Positions 37,591-45,781 of a stretch of 64,000 nucleotides of DNA are shown here, in pieces; position 1 is the first letter of the stretch; each line of letters starts with the position of its first letter. The stretch covers positions 147,977-211,976 of the forward strand of contig JAJCYT010000034.1 in assembly GCA_029262795.1 (NCBI GenBank), in the 5' to 3' direction. The position numbers and the translations under genes were made by a program. The stretch comes from Candidatus Fraserbacteria bacterium (GTDB taxonomy: Bacteria; Bipolaricaulota; Bipolaricaulia; RBG-16-55-9; JAJCYT01). The notes beneath the pieces are model-generated. The model was not told where the DNA came from, searched no databases, and saw only the letters and a program-made list of their open reading frames with translations.

Positions 37591-38177
37591 CAGCCGTCCT
37601 TAGAAGTTTGAGGGATTTCACTTAAATGACGCTTAAACTGGAATCGGTTTTCCAACAGACCCAGGTCTGTTACAAATGCTGAAGGACCTTTGGCTTCGAC
37701 TTTTGCAACCAGCGTGGTCAATTCGTCTAATTCTAGGGCTTGATTGAATTGCTGTTTGAAATCATCCAACGAATCTGCGAAGCGAGTGTTTGGTATGCCT
37801 GCGCCATCGGCAATTTTCTGTAAGTCTGTGCCGGTTGATGTTGCTGTGGGAAATCCCCCCACTGACAATAAGCTTTCATTGTCGAACACCACATGCAGCA
37901 AATTGGCAGGTTGGTATCTCGCTAACGTGGTCAGGGTGCCCAGGTTCATCAGCAAAGAACCATCACCATCCAGAACAATCACTTGAAGCTCTGGTCGACT
38001 TAGGGCGATCCCAAGTCCGACTGAAGACGCTAATCCCATGCCGTGTTGTAGATAAAAGAAATTCTTTTTGTGTCCGATGGTTTGAATTTCTGCGGCAACT
38101 GCGCCCATGATGGTGACCACAATGCAGTCTTCCAGTTTTGAATAAATAGCTTTGAGTGCCTCAATACGCTCCATCAT
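37590..38177 (-). CDS. ThDP-dependent 2-oxo acid decarboxylase, beta (cofactor) subunit
   Basis: 195 aa. The ThDP/Mg motif GDGSLLMN sits near residue 100, with HGMGLASSVGLGIALSRPELQVIVLDGD before it. It matches the beta subunit (ComE) of sulfopyruvate/phosphonopyruvate-type decarboxylases. ATG 38177 forms an ATGA overlap with the alpha subunit gene; ATG 38174 is possible. With 2-aminophenylglyoxylate (isatinate) as a 2-oxo acid substrate it would fit the neighbouring cyclase; inference. Confidence 0.85.
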   Translation of the reverse strand: MMERIEALKAIYSKLEDCIVVTIMGAVAAEIQTIGHKKNFFYLQHGMGLASSVGLGIALSRPELQVIVLDGDGSLLMNLGTLTTLARYQPANLLHVVFDNESLLSVGGFPTATSTGTDLQKIADGAGIPNTRFADSLDDFKQQFNQALELDELTTLVAKVEAKGPSAFVTDLGLLENRFQFKRHLSEIPQTSKDG

Positions 38178-38686
38178 TCCTCCCACATCAGATCACGACA
38201 CAGCAGCAAGGCCACTGGTCTGGAAGATGATTCAGAGAGCGTTTGCGCTTGCTGGATTTTGTGTGCCACATTATTTGGATCATCAAGAAATTCATAAGGG
38301 ATTCGCAACGAACGCAACACATTTTCTGTCACCAGCCCACCTTCGGTTTGCCAAGGATCTCGTTCGCCGAACCAGCCGCGATAGCTGATCAGCATGAGTA
38401 GCGGAATCCGATACAACTGAGCCACAGACACAATGCCATTGATGCTTTGTAAAAGTCCATGATTCTGCATCAACATGGCAGACTTGGTGCCAGCCAGATG
38501 TGCGCCGACAGAAATGCCCACACCCTCTTCCTCTTTGGACAGACGGACCAACGTCATTTTAGAATCATCTTCAGCCATGCGAATCAAATGGACCAGCCAG
38601 GTTTCGGGCAACGCGGAGATGAGTTGAATGTCACACGCTTTTAAAGCATCATAAATGAGTTGGGAATTTTTTGTAGAAACAGGCAT
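38174..38686 (-). CDS. ThDP-dependent 2-oxo acid decarboxylase, alpha subunit
   Basis: 170 aa, the ComD-like N-terminal half of the split decarboxylase. LSKEEEGVGISVGAHLAGTKSAMLMQNHGLLQSI matches the conserved active-site region; the Glu cluster includes the residue that activates ThDP. In sulfopyruvate decarboxylase the loop is QNSGLGNS; here QNHGLLQS, a change that may reflect a different substrate. ATG 38686 follows AGAGGTG. No sulfonate or phosphonate genes lie nearby. Confidence 0.84.
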   Translation of the reverse strand: MPVSTKNSQLIYDALKACDIQLISALPETWLVHLIRMAEDDSKMTLVRLSKEEEGVGISVGAHLAGTKSAMLMQNHGLLQSINGIVSVAQLYRIPLLMLISYRGWFGERDPWQTEGGLVTENVLRSLRIPYEFLDDPNNVAHKIQQAQTLSESSSRPVALLLCRDLMWEE

Positions 38687-38731
38687 TTTTACAAGCACCT
38701 CTTTGGCTCACGATAGACCAATGACCATGCC

Positions 38732-39739
38732 TCAGTCAAGATGAACTTCTCGATAGCTTGGCTTCCCAAATGAACTTTCAGCATGAAGCATGGCATGGCC
38801 AATGGCTCGGGTGAGTGTGTCTGCCGCCGCCGCGCCGATCAGATTGACCTTCATGGCTTCCTTGACCATGAAAGGGGCATTTTGCTCCATCAATACTTCC
38901 AATTCACCTGTGGAGAGTGTGAAAATGGTGTCGCCATCAAACATGGTGTGGATGGGGCGAATGGCTCTGGCCATCCCATCGTGGGCCATTTCTGAGACTT
39001 TTGTGGCTTGTGGTTTGCTCAGAATGGCATTGGTGGCGATAACAGCCAGTGTGGTGTTTTCCATCAAGCCGGATTCTTTTTCGGTTGCTGAAGATGCAGG
39101 ATGAGGTTTTAGGTTTTCAAACTCACCTTCTAAGCCAAATGGGGCTGCATACAACAAACCCGTGGCAGGATCGACGGCTGATCCGAACGCATTTATTGCC
39201 ACCAATGCTCCAACCACAATGCCGTGATCCAACATCACGCTGGCTGTGCCTAAGCCACCCTTGAGTGTGGCTGCGGTTGCGCCTGTGCCTGCGCCCACAT
39301 TGCCCTGTTTGATCTGCTCGGAGCGGGCATTGCTCAACGCCTGTTTACCAAAGTCTGCATCCGGTTGAAGCGATTTATTGTCCGCAAGTTCGAGATCGAA
39401 AAGACAGGCTGTGGGAACGATGGGCACCACCATGTTTTCTCCGACTGGAAACCCAATTTTTTGCTCAGCCAAGGTTCGCATGACCCCATCAGCAGTAGCA
39501 AGTCCATAGGCGCTGCCACCACTGATCACAATGGCGTGAACCTGTTCAATCAGGTTGGTCGGATCTAGTGCATCGGTTTCACGAGTTGCCGGACCAGACC
39601 CGCGCACATCCACCCCTGCCACCGCCCCTTGCATGGGTGGCAGGATCACAGTGGTGCCGGTTGATTCATTTTGATGATGACCGACACGAATTCCAGGAAC
39701 ATCGGTGATGGCGTTAAAAAGCCCAGGTTTTTGCATCAT
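38732..39739 (-). CDS. P1 (S58/DmpA-NylC) family N-terminal-nucleophile amidohydrolase
   Basis: 335 aa. The family autocleaves before a Thr/Ser that becomes the nucleophile; here the site is Asn228-Thr229 in ENTTLAVIATNA, as in NylC. ITDVPGIRVGHH at the N-terminus and SGGSAYGLATADGVM are conserved. Members hydrolyse beta-peptides, D-Ala amides or nylon oligomers. With the M20 enzyme at 40558 it suggests the operon attacks amide-linked substrates. Confidence 0.88.
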   Translation of the reverse strand: MMQKPGLFNAITDVPGIRVGHHQNESTGTTVILPPMQGAVAGVDVRGSGPATRETDALDPTNLIEQVHAIVISGGSAYGLATADGVMRTLAEQKIGFPVGENMVVPIVPTACLFDLELADNKSLQPDADFGKQALSNARSEQIKQGNVGAGTGATAATLKGGLGTASVMLDHGIVVGALVAINAFGSAVDPATGLLYAAPFGLEGEFENLKPHPASSATEKESGLMENTTLAVIATNAILSKPQATKVSEMAHDGMARAIRPIHTMFDGDTIFTLSTGELEVLMEQNAPFMVKEAMKVNLIGAAAADTLTRAIGHAMLHAESSFGKPSYREVHLD

Positions 39740-39750
39740 TGAAAAATTTC

Positions 39751-40545
39751 CTAAAGGGGTGGGGAGAAGCGGCCATCAATGGCCGTCCAGCCCGCATCCA
39801 CAAACAGAATGGTGCCTGTGATATAAGAGGCTGCATCACTACACAAAAAGGCAATGGGACCACCCAATTCGCTTGCCTGCGCCCAACGACCAAAGGCATT
39901 TTTGTTGGCGTAGGCGTTGTACCAATCCGGCTGATCCTTAATTGGCTGGGTCAATGGCGTTTCCACCACGCCTGGGCCGATGGCATTGACACGGATGCCT
40001 TTTGGGCCGAGTTCCGCAGCCAGGGTTTTGACCATTTGTAAAATGCCTGATTTTGTGGCAGCGTAAACGCCCTGGCCAGGTTCCACCGTTTGTGATCGAA
40101 TGGAAGACATGGCCAAAATATTGCCCGAGCCCTGATCCACCATGCGTTTGCCTGCGGCCCGCAATACGTAAAAAGTGCCTTCCAGGTTTAACTTTATCAC
40201 TTTAGAAAATTCTTCATCGCTGATTTCCAACATGGGCTTTCGCACATTGATGGCTGGGGTTGCCACCACAGAATCTAAAGAGCCGCCCTCTTGAATCACT
40301 TTGTCAAATAGCTGATTGACGCTGCTGGCATCACCAATATCAACTTGAGCAGCATGGGCTTTGCCACCGTTTTGATTGATGTAATCGGCGCTTGCTTGTG
40401 CGCCATCCTGGTTTAGATCAGCACACCATACCTCTGCACCGATTCCTGCGAGTGTATATGCGCCTGCCTGTCCAATGCCCGATGCGCCGCCGATGACCAC
40501 GGCATTTTTACCCGTCATATCAAATAAATTTTTATATTGCTCCAT
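39751..40545 (-). CDS. Short-chain dehydrogenase/reductase
   Basis: 264 aa classical SDR with GGASGIGQ, the catalytic Ser-Tyr-Lys in MSSIRSQ...YAATK, and GPGVVETPL. The NNAG motif is replaced by VATPAI, a departure from the standard pattern. AAGGAGC precedes the ATG. A role as alcohol dehydrogenase early in the pathway (for example dioxindole to isatin) would fit the cyclase downstream, but this is inference only. Confidence 0.85.
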   Translation of the reverse strand: MEQYKNLFDMTGKNAVVIGGASGIGQAGAYTLAGIGAEVWCADLNQDGAQASADYINQNGGKAHAAQVDIGDASSVNQLFDKVIQEGGSLDSVVATPAINVRKPMLEISDEEFSKVIKLNLEGTFYVLRAAGKRMVDQGSGNILAMSSIRSQTVEPGQGVYAATKSGILQMVKTLAAELGPKGIRVNAIGPGVVETPLTQPIKDQPDWYNAYANKNAFGRWAQASELGGPIAFLCSDAASYITGTILFVDAGWTAIDGRFSPPL

Positions 40546-40557
40546 TTGAAAAGCTCC

Positions 40558-41832
40558 TTATGAATTTAAAAATTTCAATGCGCTTAATGTGTAAATTTGA
40601 GCGGCTTCCACCAATTCATTGATGTCCACCCATTCATCTTTGTGATGTGGCACCATGCGGTCGCCTGCCCCTGTGGTCACGATGGGGATATCTTTTTCAG
40701 AGAATAAAAAAGTCCCATCTGTTGCTCCAGGCACGCCATTGTAGATGGGTGGTTTTTTCGTAATCTGCTCCACCGCTTCGGCCACCACTTGAACGATAGG
40801 GTCATCCCTGTCTGTCTGCGTCCAGGGGCGATCTTCAAACACGTCCAATTTGGCAGAAAATTTCAATTGATCTGCGATGCCAGGTTGAAGTTGTTCCCGA
40901 ACTTCTCGCTCGAATCCTTGGGCAAGATTTTGCTGTGTTTGTGATTCAACTTCAGTGACAATTTCTGCCAGTTGAGTTTTTAACACCTCATGATCCTGGC
41001 CAGGTATGGTGCGAATATCGAGCAACAGTTGGCAACTTGAGGACATGACATTCAATTGTCCTTCGCCCGAAATCGGGGCCTGAATCACGGTGGGGGTAAA
41101 GCTTGGAAAGCCGAGGAAATCATTTTTGCCCAAGCGTTCAATTTCCTGCTTCTCCAATTGTTCAACTCTTAGAATAATTTCAGCCATCGGCTTGATGGAG
41201 TTGAATCCAGACAGAGGCATTGCGCCATGACACATAACGCCATGTGTTTCGATGCTGGCTCGTAGTGCGCCTTTTTGTGTGATGCAAACCTGGTTTTCTT
41301 CCGGCTCGCAAATGATGGCTGCATCAATATCATCAGCCCACCCTTGCTTGATAAAATGTTTGATGCCAATCATCATCCCTTCTTCATCGACAGGGATGCC
41401 CAAAACAATCTTTCCATTAAAACTCGCGCCAGATGTTTTGATGGTTTTTAAAGTGATCATAGCTGCGGCAAGATTGCCCTGCGTGTCGCACGACCCTCGC
41501 CCATAAATTCGACCATTTTCGATGACGCCACCAAAGGGAGGATAGGACCATTCGCTTTCATCCCCTTCGGTCACCACGTCGGTATGGCCTTCAAACATCA
41601 GTGTTTTCCCCGATGCATTTCCATGAAGAATAGCAATCACATTGGGACGCCCTGGTTCAACTTCTTCAATGTGGACTTCAATGCCAATGTTTTTGAGCCA
41701 GTCTGCGGCAAACAGAGCGACTTTTTCTTCATTGCCGCCCTGATCAGGCCGATAGACGCTGGGGATTTGAATCAATGACTGGGTGAGTTGAACGAGTTCA
41801 TCACGATCAATTTTTTTAAGTACCTCATTCAT
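40558..41832 (-). CDS. M20 family amidohydrolase (ArgE/DapE/ACY1 type)
   Basis: 424 aa di-metal peptidase. His83 and Asp85 in GHTDVV, Asp116 in GRGSCDTQG and the Glu150-Glu151 pair in PVDEEG are the metal ligands and base; the dimerisation lid follows. The family removes acyl groups from amino acids; N-acylamino acid and IAA-amino acid hydrolases also belong to M20. AGGGAG precedes the ATG. The adjacent peptide-type importer suggests it acts on an imported conjugate. Confidence 0.88.
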   Translation of the reverse strand: MNEVLKKIDRDELVQLTQSLIQIPSVYRPDQGGNEEKVALFAADWLKNIGIEVHIEEVEPGRPNVIAILHGNASGKTLMFEGHTDVVTEGDESEWSYPPFGGVIENGRIYGRGSCDTQGNLAAAMITLKTIKTSGASFNGKIVLGIPVDEEGMMIGIKHFIKQGWADDIDAAIICEPEENQVCITQKGALRASIETHGVMCHGAMPLSGFNSIKPMAEIILRVEQLEKQEIERLGKNDFLGFPSFTPTVIQAPISGEGQLNVMSSSCQLLLDIRTIPGQDHEVLKTQLAEIVTEVESQTQQNLAQGFEREVREQLQPGIADQLKFSAKLDVFEDRPWTQTDRDDPIVQVVAEAVEQITKKPPIYNGVPGATDGTFLFSEKDIPIVTTGAGDRMVPHHKDEWVDINELVEAAQIYTLSALKFLNS

Positions 41833-41841
41833 TAAATCTCC

Positions 41842-42690
41842 CTAGCGCGATGTTCGTGGGTCCAACACATCGCGCAATCCATCCCCCAAAAGATTGAATC
41901 CCATGACGGCTATCGCAATGGCGATCCCTGGGAAAATAGCTGGCCAAATGGTGCGATTGATTAAGCTCTGTGCTTCTTTCAGCATCAACCCCCAACTGGC
42001 ATTTGGAGGCTGAGTGCCTAGTCCCAAATAACTCAAAGCGGCTTCAGCCAAAATCGCAATGGCAAAGCTCGTAGAGGCTTGGATCAGTATGGGTGACAAG
42101 CTGTTGGGCAAAATATGCTTGAGGATGATGCCTGTCTGGCTACGACCCAAAGCGCGTGCTGATGTTACAAAATCCCGCTCTTTTAAAGCCAGAAAACTTG
42201 CCCTTGTCAGTCGTGAGAACACAGGGACTGTGGCAATCCCAATGGCAATCATGCTGTTCTGGATACCGGGTTTTAAGATTGAAGTGATCAAAATGGCCAT
42301 TAGAATAGCCGGAAACCCGTAAACCACATCTGAGATGCGCATCAGCACTTCATCAATCCAGCCGCCGAAATAGCCAGCAATCATGCCGACCATGACGCCA
42401 AACAACAATCCAATGGCAACGGAGATGACGCCAACTTGAATGGAATTCCAAGATCCTTTCACAATGCGGCTGAACGTGTCGCGTCCAAATTGATCGGTGC
42501 CAAACCAATGTTCGACAGTGGGCGCTTGCATCCGGTCACGCCCCATGGTGTTGGGCGGGTAGGGCAGACCAAATTCCCAAAAATCACTGGCAATACTGAT
42601 GCCAGCACTGATGATAATGAGGCCAACCAGCAAGCCACCAATCAATAAATTTTTATCGTGTTTTAAACGTTTCCAAATTCGTTGTCTCAT
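41842..42690 (-). CDS. ABC transporter permease, DppC-like
   Basis: 282 aa with about six membrane helices. The N-terminal extension ends in GTDQFGRDTFSRIVKGSWNSI, and the EAA loop region (ARALGRSQTGIILKHILPNSLSPI) contacts the ATPase. C-terminal AVMGFNLLGDGLRDVLDPR is diagnostic of the dipeptide/oligopeptide/nickel family. Pairs with the permease at 42697. No ATPase gene follows in this operon. Confidence 0.93.
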   Translation of the reverse strand: MRQRIWKRLKHDKNLLIGGLLVGLIIISAGISIASDFWEFGLPYPPNTMGRDRMQAPTVEHWFGTDQFGRDTFSRIVKGSWNSIQVGVISVAIGLLFGVMVGMIAGYFGGWIDEVLMRISDVVYGFPAILMAILITSILKPGIQNSMIAIGIATVPVFSRLTRASFLALKERDFVTSARALGRSQTGIILKHILPNSLSPILIQASTSFAIAILAEAALSYLGLGTQPPNASWGLMLKEAQSLINRTIWPAIFPGIAIAIAVMGFNLLGDGLRDVLDPRTSR

Positions 42691-42696
42691 TCAAAG

Positions 42697-43641
42697 TCAC
42701 TCATAGCGGATTCTTGGGTCCAGATAACCATAAAGCAAATCGACCGTAAAGTTGACGATCACAATCACAGCAGCAATGAATAGCACAATCCCTTGAACCA
42801 CAGGCAAGTCTCGTTGTGAAATAGACTTGAGGACCAGGTCGCCCATCCCAGGCAAGTGGAATACAAACTCAATGATAATAGCACCTGCCAACAATTGACC
42901 AAGTTGTAAGCCAAGCAATGTTAAAATAGAAATAAATGCATTTTTTAATCCGTGCTTATAAACCACGATTCGATCCACCAGCCCTTTGCTGCGAGCAGTG
43001 GTGATGTAATCTTCATTGAGCACTTCCAGCATGGCCGAACGCGTCATGCGCGTTAGGACAGCCGCCTGAACCAAACTTAATGAAAGTGCGGGCAAGATCA
43101 AATGCCGGATGCTTTCAATCGGGTTTTCATCCCAATAGGTGAATCCACCGGAAGGCAGCCAGTGAAGTTGAACAGAAAACAGAATCATGAGTAAAATGCC
43201 CGCCCAAAATGTGGGTACCGCCAAGCCAATTTGAGAAAACAGCATTGTCCCATAATCGCCAATTTTCCGATGTTTACTCGCGGCGAAGATGCCCAGAGGC
43301 AGTGCAATCAGCAGCGTCAGTGTCATGGCAAAGAGCGTCAATGGGCCGGTGACCACCAAGCGCTGCGCAATCAAATCCCAGACAGGCACGCTGTAGTTAA
43401 GCGATTCGCCAAAATTGCCGGTAAAGGCTCCTGTGAGCCAGCCCATGTAACGTGTCAATGGTGGATCATTCAGCCCCATCTGCTCACGAACCTTGGCCAG
43501 CGTTTCCGGGTTTGCCTGTAAGCCTAACACGACCATGGCCGGGTCGCCGGGGATGATTTGCAACACAGCAAAGATCAACACCGACACCAGCCAAAGTGTG
43601 ATGATTAAAGAGAAAAAACGTCTCGCAAAGAAACTTAGCAT
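42697..43641 (-). CDS. ABC transporter permease, DppB-like
   Basis: 314 aa, about six helices. N-terminal IIPGDPAMVVLGLQANPETLAKVREQMGLNDP and the C-terminal VNFTVDLLYGYLDPRIRYE are typical of DppB. The EAA-type loop is around ARSKGLVDRIVVYKHGLKNAF. The start codon lies directly behind the stem-loop at 43649-43682 and has only a weak ribosome site. Confidence 0.93.
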   Translation of the reverse strand: MLSFFARRFFSLIITLWLVSVLIFAVLQIIPGDPAMVVLGLQANPETLAKVREQMGLNDPPLTRYMGWLTGAFTGNFGESLNYSVPVWDLIAQRLVVTGPLTLFAMTLTLLIALPLGIFAASKHRKIGDYGTMLFSQIGLAVPTFWAGILLMILFSVQLHWLPSGGFTYWDENPIESIRHLILPALSLSLVQAAVLTRMTRSAMLEVLNEDYITTARSKGLVDRIVVYKHGLKNAFISILTLLGLQLGQLLAGAIIIEFVFHLPGMGDLVLKSISQRDLPVVQGIVLFIAAVIVIVNFTVDLLYGYLDPRIRYE

Positions 43642-43648
43642 AAGGAAT

Positions 43649-43682
43649 AAGAGAGGGTTTCTGGAAGCAGAAACCCTCTCTT
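43649..43682 (-). promoter_or_regulatory. Stem-loop between binding-protein and permease genes
   Basis: Perfect 15-bp stem AAGAGAGGGTTTCTG / CAGAAACCCTCTCTT with a 4-base loop, in the 55-base gap after the solute-binding gene. On the minus strand it is followed by ATTCCTTATG, not a T-run, so it looks like an mRNA-stabilising or partial-attenuation hairpin that would keep binding protein in excess over permease. Confidence 0.75.
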
Positions 43683-43696
43683 AAAGATTAATTGTT

Positions 43697-45223
43697 TTAT
43701 GGGTTGATCCAAACTTCGGACACGTCTGCCGCAGGAATTGGTGCATCTTCCCAGAAGTTCTGAACGTTGCTTCTCAAGATGAGCGCGTTGGACAGCTCAT
43801 ACATCGGGAAGGTGGCCACATCTTCGGCAATCAAGAACTGTGCAATCGCATAAAGCTGTTTGCGTTCCTCAGGATCGGGTTCGCTTTGAGCGCGTGCCAG
43901 TGCTTCGTCGAATGCAGCGCTGCTGTAGCCGTAGTAATAGTTTGGATTGGAATAAATGCCAATGTCAAACTCTTCCACGTGGGCGATGATCGACATCTGA
44001 TAATCCCAAGGATCGAAGAACACTTCTTCCAGCCACTGACCAGGGAAATCAACCAGTTGAATTTCGGCAGTGATGCCCACATCAGCCATCATCTGTTGTA
44101 CCACCTGAGCTGTGCTGGTGGCATAAGAGAATGTGGATGGAATTTTCATCACCACATTTAAGCCATCGGCAAAACCGGCTTCAGCCAAAAGGGCTCTGGC
44201 TTTGTCCTGATCCTGCTGATAACGCCAGGTGGTGTCCACATAGTTTTCGTTGACCGGACTCATATGACTGCCCACAGGCACACCAAAACCAAACTGTGCA
44301 ATATCAATGATGTCTTGACGGTTGAGTGCATAGGCCACGGCCTGGCGCACACGTTTGTCATTGAAAGGTGCACTGCGGTTGTTCATCGACAGAATCACTT
44401 CACCGGTGCTGGCACCGTTGAACACGGTCAGGTTTGGGTCATCGGCGGCAGCTGGTGCGTTTTCTACGTTGGAACGTGCCAACACATCCACGTCACCGGC
44501 CTGGATGGCGGAAAAAGCTGCGGTAGGATCAGGAATAAAACTAAACACCACGCCATCCAAATAAGGAAGACCTTCGATGTAATAATTTTCATTTTTTGTC
44601 AAGGTGAGGCTGCTGGCTGGAACACGTTCAACAAAGCTGAAAGGACCAGTGCCGTTAGGCGCAGCGTTTAAGTCACCAGCGTAATTGGCGGACAAAATGG
44701 CTGAATCACCTCGGGCCAAGTTGAACAGGAAGCTGGAATCAAACGTCGAAAGCGTCATGTTGACCGTGTGGTCATCTGCAGCAACAACACTTTCGATGGC
44801 TTCGTAAAATCGTGGGTTGACAATGGCGATGCTTTCGTCGGTGGTTTGGTTGCGTTCGATGGTGAACACCACATCGGCAGCCGTGAAGGCACTGCCATCA
44901 TGGAAGGTGACGCCTTGGCGCAAGTTAAAAGTCCAATTCAAACCATCATCAGAGAAAGTCCAGCTTTCGGCCAGACCTGGGACCACGCTGCCGTTTCGGT
45001 CCAGCTTTGTTAAGCCTTCATATGTGTTGTTGTAAAAAATTCGATCCACCACAGCGGCAGTGTTGGTGGTGGGATCCAGCCCCTGAGGTTCGGCAGAAAC
45101 GACAACTCTTAAAACTCCCCCAGACACAGGGCCTTGGGCTTGACTGTCCGAAACCAGGTTGACCAACATCAAAGCCACAGCCAACAATAGCACGGTTTTG
45201 CTCAATTTAAAACGATTTCTCAA
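43697..45223 (-). CDS. Extracellular solute-binding protein, family 5 (peptide/nickel type)
   Basis: 508 aa with a signal peptide (residues 1-29, ending SQA-QG). Mature start GGVLRVVVSAEPQGLDPTTN and EGLTKLDRNGSVVPGLAESW are the family 5 signature. TTG start at 45223, fixed by GAGGAGG 5 bases upstream. First gene of the locus. The ligand cannot be read from the sequence; family 5 proteins bind peptides, opines, glycosides and other compounds. Confidence 0.93.
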   Translation of the reverse strand: MRNRFKLSKTVLLLAVALMLVNLVSDSQAQGPVSGGVLRVVVSAEPQGLDPTTNTAAVVDRIFYNNTYEGLTKLDRNGSVVPGLAESWTFSDDGLNWTFNLRQGVTFHDGSAFTAADVVFTIERNQTTDESIAIVNPRFYEAIESVVAADDHTVNMTLSTFDSSFLFNLARGDSAILSANYAGDLNAAPNGTGPFSFVERVPASSLTLTKNENYYIEGLPYLDGVVFSFIPDPTAAFSAIQAGDVDVLARSNVENAPAAADDPNLTVFNGASTGEVILSMNNRSAPFNDKRVRQAVAYALNRQDIIDIAQFGFGVPVGSHMSPVNENYVDTTWRYQQDQDKARALLAEAGFADGLNVVMKIPSTFSYATSTAQVVQQMMADVGITAEIQLVDFPGQWLEEVFFDPWDYQMSIIAHVEEFDIGIYSNPNYYYGYSSAAFDEALARAQSEPDPEERKQLYAIAQFLIAEDVATFPMYELSNALILRSNVQNFWEDAPIPAADVSEVWINP

Positions 45224-45250
45224 GACAACCTCCTCGAAAGATTGAGTGTT

Positions 45251-45279
45251 TTTATGATGTACAACGCCTCAGTTTGCAA
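45251..45279 (-). promoter_or_regulatory. Candidate promoter of the 15-gene catabolic locus
   Basis: On the minus strand TTGCAA (45279-45274) and CATAAA (45256-45251), 17 bases apart, about 28 bases before the TTG start of the binding protein. Weak -10, so the call is tentative. Confidence 0.4.
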
Positions 45280-45634
45280 CCACCTCCGTTAAATGATTTT
45301 CAGATGAACATTTTTTTGTACCACATAAAACTGACCAATATGATACCACATCCGCGCAAAAAAAATAAAGTTTTTTGTTGGGATATGTTTCCAATGACCA
45401 AAAGGCTTGACAAATGAAGTGAAAAATGGTGATTTGAATTTGATTAGAATAAGAAAATTTTTTGAAAAGATGCATGAGCTGGATCTATTAACGAGATTAA
45501 AGAAATTCGATGACTCAATGGTGGTTTCAATAGATTCAAAGCGTTTTACTTTAATTGGCTTTGTCAGCGTTCGGATGTTGAGCAAACGAGTCGCCTATCA
45601 AAAATGGGTGACCGGCACTTGAAGTGCTTCTGGC
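45280..45634. other. AT-rich intergenic region, no firm gene
   Basis: Divergent space between the catabolic locus and the epimerase. Short readings exist on both strands (for example 45407-45622 +) but none has a ribosome site or a recognisable product. It may contain control sites for the locus that I cannot define. Confidence 0.4.
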
Positions 45635-45781
45635 ATGGCCAAAATGGCTGAATGGTTAAGCGCCGTGCGCGAATTTCACGAAGTGGGTGCTCAGGCACCT
45701 TTGATCGATGTCACCTATGCTATGCTTTTAGGGTTAATTTCAACGGCAGGTTTTGCCGTTTGGCGGGTGATGAAACAATGA
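45635..45781 (+). CDS. Possible small membrane protein coupled to the epimerase gene
   Basis: 48 codons reading MAKMAEWLSAVREF at the start and a hydrophobic stretch LIDVTYAMLLGLISTAGFAV near the end. Its TGA overlaps the ATG of the next gene (ATGA), a sign of coupled translation. No clear ribosome site, so it may be a spurious reading. Confidence 0.35.
   Translation: MAKMAEWLSAVREFHEVGAQAPLIDVTYAMLLGLISTAGFAVWRVMKQ

Noticed and set aside
45407..45622. 71-codon plus-strand reading in the divergent spacer
   Set aside because: Starts at TTG without a ribosome site and matches no known product.
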